Shown here: positions 44,940-53,283 of the stretch, one piece after another
How positions within the stretch are numbered: the first letter of the stretch is position 1
Layout: every line of letters begins with the position of its first letter
The notes under the pieces: model-generated
What the model was told of the DNA's origin: nothing
What the model saw: the letters and a program-made list of their open reading frames with translations, nothing else
Database searches by the model: none
Made by a program: the position numbers and the translations under genes
From: Paenibacillus tarimensis
Lineage (GTDB): Bacteria > Bacillota > Bacilli > Paenibacillales > Paenibacillaceae
Length of the DNA stretch: 53,493 nucleotides
Assembly: GCF_021532315.1 (NCBI RefSeq)
Contig: NZ_JAKGAO010000034.1
Location: 1-53,493, forward strand
Direction of reading: 5' to 3'

Positions 44940-46373
44940 TTGGCGAAAAAATTAAGCATGTATGATAGCTTTGAATACCGAGGTTTTTGGTGGAAACCAA
45001 ACAATCCCGATAAAAGAGTTGCGGGAATTTTAACGTATTCAATGGAGGGTATTAATTTAGAACTGTTTGATACCCTAAGTTCAGTGCATAATACTTATGG
45101 AATGGATGCTCAAAAATATGATTTCGTACTAGGGGAATGTGATGGAAATAAAACTATCACTCTATATGATGGTTTCGAAACGAAGCTTAAGATGTCAGGG
45201 ATAGTAACGTCAAAATTAACATTTAATAAAATGTTGATAGGTAGCCATTATGAATCAGTTGAAGAGATGAATTTTCATTCTGTCTCAGTTAACTATTCGC
45301 ATATCGAGGAATGGATGAGGTACAACCCATTTGAAGAAATATATGAGTTTGATGAGGGTCAAAAACTAAAACGCTTTGGTACTACATATAGGTTCCCGCC
45401 AATATTTGAAGCATATGTAGAAAGCCTTGAAGCAACAATTAAAGCAAACTACCACTTTAATACAGACGGTGAAATGTTTAAAACTAAGATTTTTCAGCAT
45501 ATTGGCTCTCTTCAAATAATCCCCAACGAAAATAAAGGACTTGAATGGTTTCTTGAAAACATTCACGAATTACAGGATTTGCTTAGTCTGCTGAGTAACA
45601 GGGCTATCTACCCTAAGCGCATAGAGTTTAAGGGAGATATAATCAACAGTGAAAAAAACATAAGGGAAAAGATTGAGCTCTATTTACTACCGATGGAAGA
45701 ATATAAAGAGAAAAAAATTCACCCAGCTGAGCTTTTTATTGATTACAAGAAAATCGAGGGAAAGATACAAACAGTTATTAACAATTGGTTTAAAAAAGAG
45801 ATAAACTCGCCTAAGAAAATTTATCTACGTAATATATACGATGCTGGGGCAGATTGGGAAACTAAGTTTTTAAATTATGCTAAGGCAATTGAGAGCTATC
45901 ATAGAGAAACTTCTGGTGATGCTGGAAAGTTTTTAAGTGATGCGGATTATGAACCAATAAAAGGTATTATGTTGGAATCCATTCCAGCGAACACTGAGGC
46001 GGGTTTCAGAAGTAAATTAGCGAGTACTTTAGCTTACGCTCACCACCACGGTTTCGAAAGACGGGTTAGGGACACGCTCAGGGATTTAGATGAGGATGTT
46101 AGAGGTATAATTTTCGAGAGTAATCAGAAAATGAAAGCATTTGCGGGAGATGTTACTAAATCGAGAGACTATTATACTCATTTCGGTGATAAACCTGAGT
46201 ATTTACTTAAGGATTGGGGATTATATTTTGCAAACATAAGGCTTCATACTGTACTGTTTTATGAATTATGCATCTATTTGGATGTAGATAGAGACATTGT
46301 ATGTCAAGCCATCAAAGATGACTTTAATCTGATACAGAAATTAGAGACAGCAAAACAAGAGTTACCTAACTAA
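44940..46373 (+). CDS. apeA: ApeA-like HEPN abortive-infection protein
   Basis: A protein of about 477 residues. The N terminus has the ApeA domain pattern: YDSFEYRGFWWKPNNPDKRV, then AGILTYSMEGINLELFDTL. A C-terminal HEPN domain contains SRDYYTHFGDKPE, the R-x4-H motif (Arg409 and His414), and ESYHRETSGD earlier. ApeA proteins are single-gene anti-phage systems thought to degrade RNA upon infection. TTG at 44940 follows GAGGTG by 6 bases; the GTG at 44931 overlaps that site. Its close spacing after another HEPN gene is notable. Confidence 0.85.
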   Translation: MAKKLSMYDSFEYRGFWWKPNNPDKRVAGILTYSMEGINLELFDTLSSVHNTYGMDAQKYDFVLGECDGNKTITLYDGFETKLKMSGIVTSKLTFNKMLIGSHYESVEEMNFHSVSVNYSHIEEWMRYNPFEEIYEFDEGQKLKRFGTTYRFPPIFEAYVESLEATIKANYHFNTDGEMFKTKIFQHIGSLQIIPNENKGLEWFLENIHELQDLLSLLSNRAIYPKRIEFKGDIINSEKNIREKIELYLLPMEEYKEKKIHPAELFIDYKKIEGKIQTVINNWFKKEINSPKKIYLRNIYDAGADWETKFLNYAKAIESYHRETSGDAGKFLSDADYEPIKGIMLESIPANTEAGFRSKLASTLAYAHHHGFERRVRDTLRDLDEDVRGIIFESNQKMKAFAGDVTKSRDYYTHFGDKPEYLLKDWGLYFANIRLHTVLFYELCIYLDVDRDIVCQAIKDDFNLIQKLETAKQELPN

Positions 46374-46438
46374 AGAAAGTTATATGTAAAATTCTGGTCT
46401 TTTATTGTAGAGATTGAGTGGATAAGTAGGGGATAGAA

Positions 46439-47557
46439 TTGAATTGCTATATTTGTGATATTAAATTAACGAAAGACAACGAAACTGAAGAGCATATTCT
46501 TCTAAATTCAATTGGTGGTAAATTGAAGTCAAAGAAATTAATGTGTAAAGATTGCAATTCTAGGTTTGGAAGTGACATAGATCATCAACTATCGAAGCAA
46601 TTAAATCCGATTGCAAATCTCTTAGATATTAAGAGAGACAGAGGTGAACCCCAAAATATCAAGGGTAAATATAGAGATAGAGAAGTTATAATTGAACCAG
46701 GTGGAAAAATAAAGTGGGCTAGACCGTATATCGAAAAAGGTGAAAAGGTTATTCATATAGAAGCTTCTTCTGTTGGCGAAGCTACTAAGGTATTAAAGGG
46801 ATTACAAAGAAGTTATCCTGAGATGGACATTGAAAAAGCATTACACAATCATAAAAAAGGAAAAAAGTATCTGGAGTCAGTCACTATCGGCCTAACATTT
46901 GGCGGAATAGATATAAAAAGGGCAATATGCAAAATGGCTGTTAATTATTTTGTTGATAAAGGCGGAGACCCTTCAGTAATTAAACATCTACTCCCATTTA
47001 TTGAGAGTAAAGAGAATTGTGACAGTATTAAGTATTTTTATCCTAGAAGAGAAGTGTTTTATAAAGAAGCTGAAGAGATTCTGCACTCGATAGTATTAAT
47101 TGGAAATGCCAAGACAAAGTGCTTGTTTGTATATGTTGAGTTGTTTAATGAGTTTAAATTTGTTGTAACTCTAAGTAATGATTACGATGGAATGGAGTTA
47201 TATGAGAGCTATCATTATAATCTAGTAACAAATGAAGTAGTTATATATGATGCTCCATTAACCATATCGCCTAGGGAATTAAAACAATATTGCTCAGATG
47301 ATATTGATGAATCTAAATTTCGAGAGCGTATGAAGCTATTATTTCAAAGGATCGATAAAGTAACAGTCAGCAGAAGGATTCACACTATTACTCAAAATGC
47401 TATGGATGAGATGGTCGCTAAGTTTCCTCCAGACAAATACCCAGTATTTACAACAGAAATGATAAGTTTTCTTTCACAAAAAGTAGCACAAGAATTTGTA
47501 CTATCCTTTCAAAATAGATTTTTCAAAGATGGTAAAGATAAAGATGAGGAGTGCTAA
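46439..47557 (+). CDS. HNH endonuclease domain protein
   Basis: A protein of 372 residues. The N-terminal HNH module shows CYICDIKLTKDNETEEHIL and GGKLKSKKLMCKDCNSRFGSDID: two Cys pairs around EEHIL and the Asn-containing end. This is a DNA- or RNA-cleaving fold. The C-terminal 250 residues are of unknown fold. TTG start follows a TAGGGGAT site. It is the third gene in the run and is followed by a terminator. Confidence 0.8.
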   Translation: MNCYICDIKLTKDNETEEHILLNSIGGKLKSKKLMCKDCNSRFGSDIDHQLSKQLNPIANLLDIKRDRGEPQNIKGKYRDREVIIEPGGKIKWARPYIEKGEKVIHIEASSVGEATKVLKGLQRSYPEMDIEKALHNHKKGKKYLESVTIGLTFGGIDIKRAICKMAVNYFVDKGGDPSVIKHLLPFIESKENCDSIKYFYPRREVFYKEAEEILHSIVLIGNAKTKCLFVYVELFNEFKFVVTLSNDYDGMELYESYHYNLVTNEVVIYDAPLTISPRELKQYCSDDIDESKFRERMKLLFQRIDKVTVSRRIHTITQNAMDEMVAKFPPDKYPVFTTEMISFLSQKVAQEFVLSFQNRFFKDGKDKDEEC

Positions 47558-47605
47558 GGTATCAATTAAAGACCTTTTGAAAGTATAAAATCACATACGA
47601 TTTGG

Positions 47606-47632
47606 GAGCGGCGACTTTGTCACCGCTCTTTT
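47606..47632 (+). terminator. Terminator of the HEPN-ApeA-HNH cassette
   Basis: GAGCGG pairs with CCGCTC, with one mismatch further in, and TTTT follows directly. Confidence 0.75.
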
Positions 47633-47699
47633 ACTGAGCAAATGCTATTCCTTTAACTGTTTTCACTGTCTACACAACACATGTGGAGTGCTGTTCACT

Positions 47700-47719
47700 G
47701 TTGGTGAGGGATGGTACAG
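47700..47719 (+). repeat. attR: right border repeat of the island
   Basis: An exact second copy of the 20-base end of rlmCD. Read in the rlmCD frame this copy would encode LVRDGTVG and a stop, which is presumably the original end of the gene. Imperfect homology (GGCTGAGA, TTGCT) continues to about 47738. Confidence 0.85.
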
Positions 47720-47743
47720 TGGGCTGAGAATTGCTATAAGAAT

Positions 47744-47779
47744 GTCCAAGCTTCTTAACCGAGGCTTGGACTATTTTTA
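47744..47779 (+). terminator. Displaced terminator of rlmCD
   Basis: GTCCAAGC pairs with GCTTGGAC around a 10-base loop, followed by TATTTTTA. It lies 25 bases beyond the right repeat. No gene ends just before it, so it probably served rlmCD before the island entered. Confidence 0.75.
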
Positions 47780-48035
47780 TTCATGCCTATGCTAGTTTGT
47801 TGCATTCTCAAGAGTAGATAGGTAGGGAAATTACGAGTTGTCCAGATACAGGGAGTAGTTAATATAAGCTATCCAATAACAGGAAAAAAATAGGGGGTTA
47901 TAAATAAAACCTTGTTTATTGGAATATCATTAAATGCAGAGGAATGTTGGATAATGTTGCGTATGCCGAGGAAGTGGGTCAAGTAACGCTAAGGACGGAA
48001 ACTATAGGCCGATGAATGTTAACTCAGATTAATGA
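47780..48035. other. Non-coding stretch before the rtcB pseudogene
   Basis: No gene is seen. A short stretch around 47960-48030 may be the remnant of the missing 5' part of the rtcB gene. Confidence 0.3.
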
Positions 48036-48478
48036 ATGAATGGGTTGGGGAAAAGAAGAGAATTTGCTGACTCGCTGGTCCGCAAGAAAACAGGCGACGA
48101 ATTCGACTATGAGCCTAAGGTCAACCCGATCAACGAGTATCTGGAGAATCTCTGGACCGTCGGCAGCGGGAACCATTTCGTCGACTTGTTCGAGGAAGCG
48201 GGAACCGGTCGGCTGTGGGTTGCGAATCATTTCGGAAGCTGAGGATTTGGGCATAAGACAGCAAGCGGGTTTTTACACTTGGCAGCTGGTCGAGTGTTTC
48301 TAGCGAATGCTCCGGGCGAGAAGATGGACCAAGCGCCGCGGCCGGTCGAACCATGAGCCGGACGCAGGCCGCGGGTAGAATGAACTGGAAAACCCGTACC
48401 GGCAGTGGTGGCCACATCTCGACAGCGCAAATGATGCTATTCGCTTCGCACCATCACCCCCAGGCCTTGGCTAGAAGA
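48036..48478 (+). pseudogene. rtcB: rtcB remnant, N-terminal and central part
   Basis: The frame encodes EFADSLVRKKTGDEFDYEPK, PINEYLENLWTVGSGNHFVDLF and LWVANHFGS, then an in-frame TGA where Arg is expected, then GFGHKTASGFLHLAAGRVFLA. These are RtcB motifs. Further pieces in other frames end near a HHH sequence at about 48450-48478. RtcB joins RNA 2',3'-cyclic phosphate ends to 5'-OH ends. The 5' end is missing. The remaining part lies at 49355-49621, after the NPP1 gene. Confidence 0.75.
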
Positions 48479-48481
48479 AAG

Positions 48482-48510
48482 AAAAAACGACCTGCTTAAT
48501 AAGCAGGTCG
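48482..48510 (-). terminator. Terminator of the NPP1 gene
   Basis: On the minus strand CGACCTGCTTA pairs with TAAGCAGGTCG, followed by TTTTTT. Confidence 0.85.
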
Positions 48511-48524
48511 CAAGCTTGAATCGC

Positions 48525-49247
48525 TTATTGGAACCAAGCTTTCGCAAGATTGGATTGGAAGTTAGCGTCATTCATAGGAACGTTGGCATCCTCGAAGCTG
48601 GTTGTATTTAATGCATGTCTTGCGGCAGCAGATAAATCGTTCCAGCCAATTAGCGGTTGATAGCCGCCATCGGTACTCGTATGATATAGGGCGTTGTTCA
48701 GCGGGAAGATACTCTTATATTCAATCTTAGGATGAGTTCCATTCGTGTTGGAGGTGCTAGGAGCTTTATTCACGAATTTGCCGTGCTGAGAAGCTGCGAT
48801 GGACAGAATTTTTGGATTCGCAGCTGCAGGATTATCTACCCACACGACAACGGCTTCCCAGTCATGTCTGTGGCCCGCTTGCGTAATTGGACCGTCTTTA
48901 GGGAAATACCAAGAATACATAATTGCCCACACGCCATTGTACCATGCTGAACGTTCATATACTTGGCCAATGCTGGAGCTGCACTCTCCGCTAGGTGATC
49001 CTGAAGGGGCCAAACCGCCACTGGTATTACCATTCACATCTACTGCAGGGAAGGGCACACACGCATTAGAAACCTTTAATGTGGGTTGAAAGAGTTTCGC
49101 TGCTTTTTGAGTAACTGTAGTCGGGGTCACTTCCTTGAATCCTACCACTTGGTGATGATTGATGACAGCTGCACTTACTATGGAAGCTATGCTCAGAGAA
49201 ACGATCATGGTCAATAGAAGAGCGTACCTAAGGGTTCTGCTAGACAT
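48525..49247 (-). CDS. NPP1 family secreted necrosis-inducing protein
   Basis: A 240-residue protein with an N-terminal signal peptide (about residues 1-27, hydrophobic LLLTMIVSLSIASIVSA) and the NPP1 heptapeptide GHRHDWE near residue 124. The neighbouring motifs AIMYSWYFPKDG and VVVWVDNP are also typical. Such proteins (NLPs) permeabilise plant membranes and trigger necrosis. They are found in plant-associated bacteria and oomycetes. The gene lies inside the remains of rtcB on the opposite strand and was probably acquired. Confidence 0.9.
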   Translation of the reverse strand: MSSRTLRYALLLTMIVSLSIASIVSAAVINHHQVVGFKEVTPTTVTQKAAKLFQPTLKVSNACVPFPAVDVNGNTSGGLAPSGSPSGECSSSIGQVYERSAWYNGVWAIMYSWYFPKDGPITQAGHRHDWEAVVVWVDNPAAANPKILSIAASQHGKFVNKAPSTSNTNGTHPKIEYKSIFPLNNALYHTSTDGGYQPLIGWNDLSAAARHALNTTSFEDANVPMNDANFQSNLAKAWFQ

Positions 49248-49354
49248 ATTTTTTAACCTCCAAATGATTTAGGATGGACAAACCGATCTTCAGACTACAG
49301 TCCTCATTCTCTGTTATTAAATCTCTATTATTCGCATTCTCCTTTCCCGATCGG

Positions 49355-49621
49355 GGATACGGTGCCGGCCGCCGCTCGCCATCATCGTAGTTCAGGGAGC
49401 TGCTAGCCCTCAATACAAATCTTTTGGCATTGTATAATTATCTCGAGATAGGACTAGTAATATTTTGTGATTCGGGTTTCTGGGTGATCTTTACGTATTG
49501 TTTTACTGATGATGAACTGCAAGAAATGCTGGATGCTCATGCCGAAACGATCGAGGTCATGCATGTGCATGTGCTGAAGCCGATCGGCGTCTGCATGGCG
49601 GGAGCGGTTGAGTTTGATTAG
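49355..49621 (+). pseudogene. rtcB: rtcB remnant, C-terminal part
   Basis: In one frame the segment reads GYGAGRRSPSS, then a stop and a drifted stretch, then DDELQEMLDAHAETIEVM and VLKPIGVCMAGAVEFD to a stop. GAGR and the AHAETIEV...KPIGV block match the end of RtcB proteins. It continues the frames left of the NPP1 gene after a gap of about 50 residues. Confidence 0.55.
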
Positions 49622-49716
49622 TACCATCACTCCAGCCTAAGGGATGAGCTCGCTAAACAGCTAGGCTGGCATGCAAAGCACTCCGGGAAGTTCGGGACGA
49701 AGTCATTAACGGGGTA

Positions 49717-49756
49717 AACAACTTCACTGACAGCAGTTGTCAGTGAAGTTGTTTTA
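49717..49756. terminator. Strong terminator-like hairpin
   Basis: A 15- to 16-bp perfect stem (AACAACTTCACTGACA with TGTCAGTGAAGTTGTT, loop of about 5) followed by TTTATG. It lies after the rtcB remnant and may be the old terminator of that operon. Confidence 0.8.
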
Positions 49757-49827
49757 TGATGAGGATAGCCATTCATTATAGATGAAAGGCTGCTGTTACC
49801 TAATGAACTTTATGAGGAGACCTGAAA

Positions 49828-50454
49828 ATGAATAATACCGTATATCTTTATGTGTTTGATACCATGTCCGATTGGGAAATTGGTTATTTAGCCGCCGAAC
49901 TGAACTCTGGAAGATACTTCAGACCGGGGCTGGCTCCAGTAAAACTAGTCACTGTTGGAATAGACAAAACTCCAGTAACGACAATGGGCGGATTAAAGAT
50001 AATGCCTGATATTAAAGTGGGTGAGTGCAGCATTAAAGGCATAGAGGCACTGATTTTACCTGGTGGAAATACATGGACTGAACCTGTTCACGTACCCCTA
50101 TTAAAAGTTGCCGAGATGTGTTTAAAGGAAGGGGTAGTCGTTGGAGCAATATGCGGTGCTACCTTAGGACTTGCTCAAGCCGGATTGTTAGATTCACGCT
50201 CGCACACAAGCAATAATTTGGACTACCTTAAAATGGTTTGCCCTTCTTACACGGGCCAAGAATATTACAAAGCGGAATCTGCTGTCACCGATGGTAGATT
50301 GATTACTGCATCCGGTGTAGCACCATTAGAATTTTCTGTTCATGTTTTAGAAGCGCTGGATGTTTGGTCTCCCCAAACATTAGACGCTTGGTATCGTCTT
50401 AACAAGACTCATGAACCTCAATACTTCTACGAGCTAATGAACTCCATTCAATGA
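49828..50454 (+). CDS. DJ-1/PfpI family protein
   Basis: A 208-residue protein of the DJ-1/PfpI (type 1 glutamine amidotransferase-like) superfamily. The nucleophile elbow is VVGAICGATLGLA with Cys, preceded by ALILPGGNTW. Members act as glyoxalase-like deglycases, proteases or chaperones. GAGGAGACC precedes the ATG. It stands between terminator and MoxR gene and is probably monocistronic. Confidence 0.88.
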   Translation: MNNTVYLYVFDTMSDWEIGYLAAELNSGRYFRPGLAPVKLVTVGIDKTPVTTMGGLKIMPDIKVGECSIKGIEALILPGGNTWTEPVHVPLLKVAEMCLKEGVVVGAICGATLGLAQAGLLDSRSHTSNNLDYLKMVCPSYTGQEYYKAESAVTDGRLITASGVAPLEFSVHVLEALDVWSPQTLDAWYRLNKTHEPQYFYELMNSIQ

Positions 50455-50681
50455 CAGTATAAGGATACAAGGCATGTGAAAGCAGTCGCAGCAGTCAACT
50501 ATGTAAATAGGCGATTACTTGCGAATGAAGGAGAAAAACAGGAGACATGCAGGGAGAATACTAGAGTTATCCACAGATTAGATTGCCAAAATCATCTTTT
50601 TTGACGAAATACCCATTTCGATATTCGCGCTTATCTTTCGTTATAATAAGATTCCAATCCATAGAAGGGAATCTCTTACGA

Positions 50682-51827
50682 ATGTCATTAAGAAAGCTGC
50701 GCTCTATTCAATCCTATTTATCAAGTAAATTTGTAGAGAGAGAAGAAATTGTCGACCTGCTCTTGATAGCGCTGCTATCGAAGAAGCATTTACTCCTTAT
50801 TTCACCTCCAGGAACTGCTAAGACAGCTATCGTATCTGAATTCGCCTCCCTCATTACCGGCTTAAACTATTTTCAATGGCAACTAGGCATGTTTACAACA
50901 CCCGACGAAGTATTTGGCCCAGTTAGTTTGAAGGGACTAGAGAATGATCAATATATTCGTCAAGTTGAAGGGAAAATGCCTGCGGCAGAGCTTGTTTTTC
51001 TCGATGAAATCTTCAAAGCGAACTCAGCATTACTAAACAGCTTTCTAACTGCGATAAATGAACGGCTGTTTTATAACAACGGTAAGGCGCTTCGTATCCC
51101 TTTAATGACGATGATTGGTGCATCGAATGAATATCCTATGGAAGGCGAAGGGCTGGAAGCCCTCTATGACCGGTTTCAACTCAGAGTCGAACTCGGCTAT
51201 ATAAAAAGTGACCGCGGTTTTATGACGATGCTTACAGGCGGGCTTGATCACACACCGACCCCAAAGCCTGCCCTGACACTTAAGGAGCTTTCCAAAATGC
51301 AACAGGAGGTTGCAAAGTTACCGATTCACGACACCGTGCTTTCTTCAATTACTTCGATCCGCCAAGAGCTTTATCAGCAAGGTATCGTTATTTCAGATCG
51401 AAGATATATGCAATCGGTTCGTTTGCTTCAAGCGCATGCATTTTTGCAGGGCTTCAAACAGGTTACATGCGATAATCTGTCCGTACTCATACATAGCCTG
51501 TGGGATAAGCCAGAAGAAAGAGATAAGATAAGTGATGTAATCAGGCGGTACCAGAACGATACAGCTAATAAACGAATTGATCATATCCGTGCCCAAATTC
51601 AAGAGATGAGCCATCAAATCCAGCAGTTAAATGGGATAGAAATATCAGATGCTGTCAGTGGTTTAGAGGTGTTAAATAAGGTGGAGAAGCTCAACAAGGA
51701 TTGCAAGGCCTTGGATCAAATGCTTAGGCGAGAAGGGATTCACGAGCATGATTCAGTTGTAAAGGCCCTAAGTGAATGGATAGATGACACCAGAAAAATA
51801 GTCGCCGCAAAGGTACTAAAGCTCTAG
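50682..51827 (+). CDS. MoxR-type AAA+ ATPase
   Basis: A protein of about 381 residues. Walker A is SPPGTAKTAIVSEF, Walker B is ELVFLDEIFKANSALLNSF, and GASNEYP, DRFQLRVEL complete the AAA+ core. The C-terminal 120 residues are helical and coiled. The pattern resembles RavA of the MoxR group. ATG at 50682 follows AGAAGGGA. A VWA gene follows after 12 bases. MoxR-VWA pairs act as chaperones for metal insertion or complex assembly. Confidence 0.9.
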   Translation: MSLRKLRSIQSYLSSKFVEREEIVDLLLIALLSKKHLLLISPPGTAKTAIVSEFASLITGLNYFQWQLGMFTTPDEVFGPVSLKGLENDQYIRQVEGKMPAAELVFLDEIFKANSALLNSFLTAINERLFYNNGKALRIPLMTMIGASNEYPMEGEGLEALYDRFQLRVELGYIKSDRGFMTMLTGGLDHTPTPKPALTLKELSKMQQEVAKLPIHDTVLSSITSIRQELYQQGIVISDRRYMQSVRLLQAHAFLQGFKQVTCDNLSVLIHSLWDKPEERDKISDVIRRYQNDTANKRIDHIRAQIQEMSHQIQQLNGIEISDAVSGLEVLNKVEKLNKDCKALDQMLRREGIHEHDSVVKALSEWIDDTRKIVAAKVLKL

Positions 51828-51839
51828 CTGGAGGTCACG

Positions 51840-53141
51840 ATGGAGTTTCATTACGTACTTGAAACGGATTATCTGGAGGAGAAACGTTGGGCGTTTTTGT
51901 TTCAAGTTTCAAGGTCCCTTCAAGAAAAAGCGAGAGCGGGCTCAACGACATATAGTAGCTTTCCGTCCTTGCTAGCAGATATGTTTATGCTGCTCTTTCA
52001 AGAAAATCCCCGTTTGCGGCAAAATATCTCGCCCGTTGCTGTAACCAATGAGCCGTGGATTTCATTCTTACTGATACAAGTGTCAATAGCCGAACTAAGG
52101 GATCTAACCAAGTTAAATGACCTGGCTGCTGCGGTTGCCACGATTATTTTAGCAGACAAGCTTCTTCAGCAGTTCAATTATAGAGGTACTGAATTATCTT
52201 CCTCATCAGGAGCTTCTAGTATAAGAGGGAGTAAGGCTAATTTAGATAGACACTTACATGAGGCGACTAAACAGACGAAAGAAACACTTGAGGCGTTGGA
52301 TCGCATGATGGGCGGTCTCCGTAGCCAGCAGGGCAGGCAGGAATTAAGCCGTATCCCGCTTCAGGATAAACTTCTGCTTGCTGAGAAACTGAGACATCAT
52401 CCCAAGCTAAAAAAGATCATGGAACATGCGGGGAGATTCATCCAAACGGCCCAAATAAAACAACGGCAAAAGCATAAAGAGAGCATGCAATATGGTGAGA
52501 TAACCTTAGGAGGGGAGCTCGCCAGGGTATTGCCAAGTGAATGGGTTAAGTTTCTATCTCCGGAACGCAGGAGAGTTTTTCTTAAGGAATGGTCCGAAGG
52601 AAAACTGATGCAGATGGACCGAAGCGGGAAAGAATCACTTAAGCGAGGGCCAATCGTGCTTATCCTAGACCAATCGGGGAGCATGCAATCTCAGGATGAG
52701 CTATCTAAAGGCTTCATGCTTGCACTGATGTCGATTGCGAAGAAGCAGCTCCGTGATTTTGCTTACATTCCGTTTGCGAGTCATGTTAAGGAGACCTACC
52801 TCTTCCCAAAAGGTAAGATACAGGCCAGCCAACTTATTGAGCTTGCCGAGTCCTTTTTGAATGGCGGAACTAACTTTGAGGCGGCTCTAAAAGAAGGGCT
52901 AAAGCTAATAGAGCTTAATCCATATCAAAGGGCGGACATAATATTTATAACAGACGGGATGGACAGTTATACAGAGTGGTATGCTGACACTTTTGTGCCA
53001 GCCAAGAAGCGGAAGGGCTTCCGTGTGATCACGATACTTATGCATACACATCCCAGCAGCACGATTGGGCTATTCTCTGATGAAGTCATTGCAGCAAATT
53101 CCTTGCTGGACGAGTGTGTATCAGATGCGTTCAAGTTATAG
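51840..53141 (+). CDS. VWA domain protein, partner of the MoxR ATPase
   Basis: A 433-residue protein. The first 270 residues are helical and the C-terminal VWA domain has the MIDAS residues in VLILDQSGSMQS, NGGTNFEAAL and IFITDGMD. This resembles ViaA, the partner of RavA. GGAGG precedes the ATG. It is translated with the ATPase in one operon. The pair lies near the island but outside its borders. Confidence 0.88.
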   Translation: MEFHYVLETDYLEEKRWAFLFQVSRSLQEKARAGSTTYSSFPSLLADMFMLLFQENPRLRQNISPVAVTNEPWISFLLIQVSIAELRDLTKLNDLAAAVATIILADKLLQQFNYRGTELSSSSGASSIRGSKANLDRHLHEATKQTKETLEALDRMMGGLRSQQGRQELSRIPLQDKLLLAEKLRHHPKLKKIMEHAGRFIQTAQIKQRQKHKESMQYGEITLGGELARVLPSEWVKFLSPERRRVFLKEWSEGKLMQMDRSGKESLKRGPIVLILDQSGSMQSQDELSKGFMLALMSIAKKQLRDFAYIPFASHVKETYLFPKGKIQASQLIELAESFLNGGTNFEAALKEGLKLIELNPYQRADIIFITDGMDSYTEWYADTFVPAKKRKGFRVITILMHTHPSSTIGLFSDEVIAANSLLDECVSDAFKL

Positions 53142-53226
53142 ATGCCCGAATCACGAAACGGGATACGATCGAGCAAGGAACGCCGGAACCGATGCGCGTC
53201 AGCCTGAGCCGTCTCATCAACAAAAC

Positions 53227-53268
53227 AAGGAGCTGCCCTCCGTCACATATGACAAGGGACAGCTCCTT
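53227..53268. terminator. Terminator between convergent genes
   Basis: AAGGAGCTG (53227-53235) pairs with CAGCTCCTT (53260-53268), extended by CCCT and AGGG inside. On the minus strand TTGTTTTG follows, so it may mainly serve the minus-strand gene. Confidence 0.75.
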
Positions 53269-53283
53269 ATGCTCTTATTGATG

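Larger units (their letters stand above)
34260..47719. mobile_element. Genomic island integrated at the 3' end of rlmCD
   Basis: A 13.4-kb segment is bounded by direct repeats of the rlmCD end. It is visibly richer in A+T than the flanks and contains recombinase genes, an IS and probable defence genes. A terminator (47744-47779) that would suit rlmCD lies just outside the right repeat. No conjugation or replication genes are seen, so it would be a non-conjugative or decayed element. Which recombinase integrated it is uncertain, as both candidates are truncated. Confidence 0.8.

Noticed and set aside
48036-48478. In-frame TGA of rtcB as selenocysteine or recoding
   Set aside because: The surrounding gene is broken by further shifts and a missing middle, so decay is simpler.
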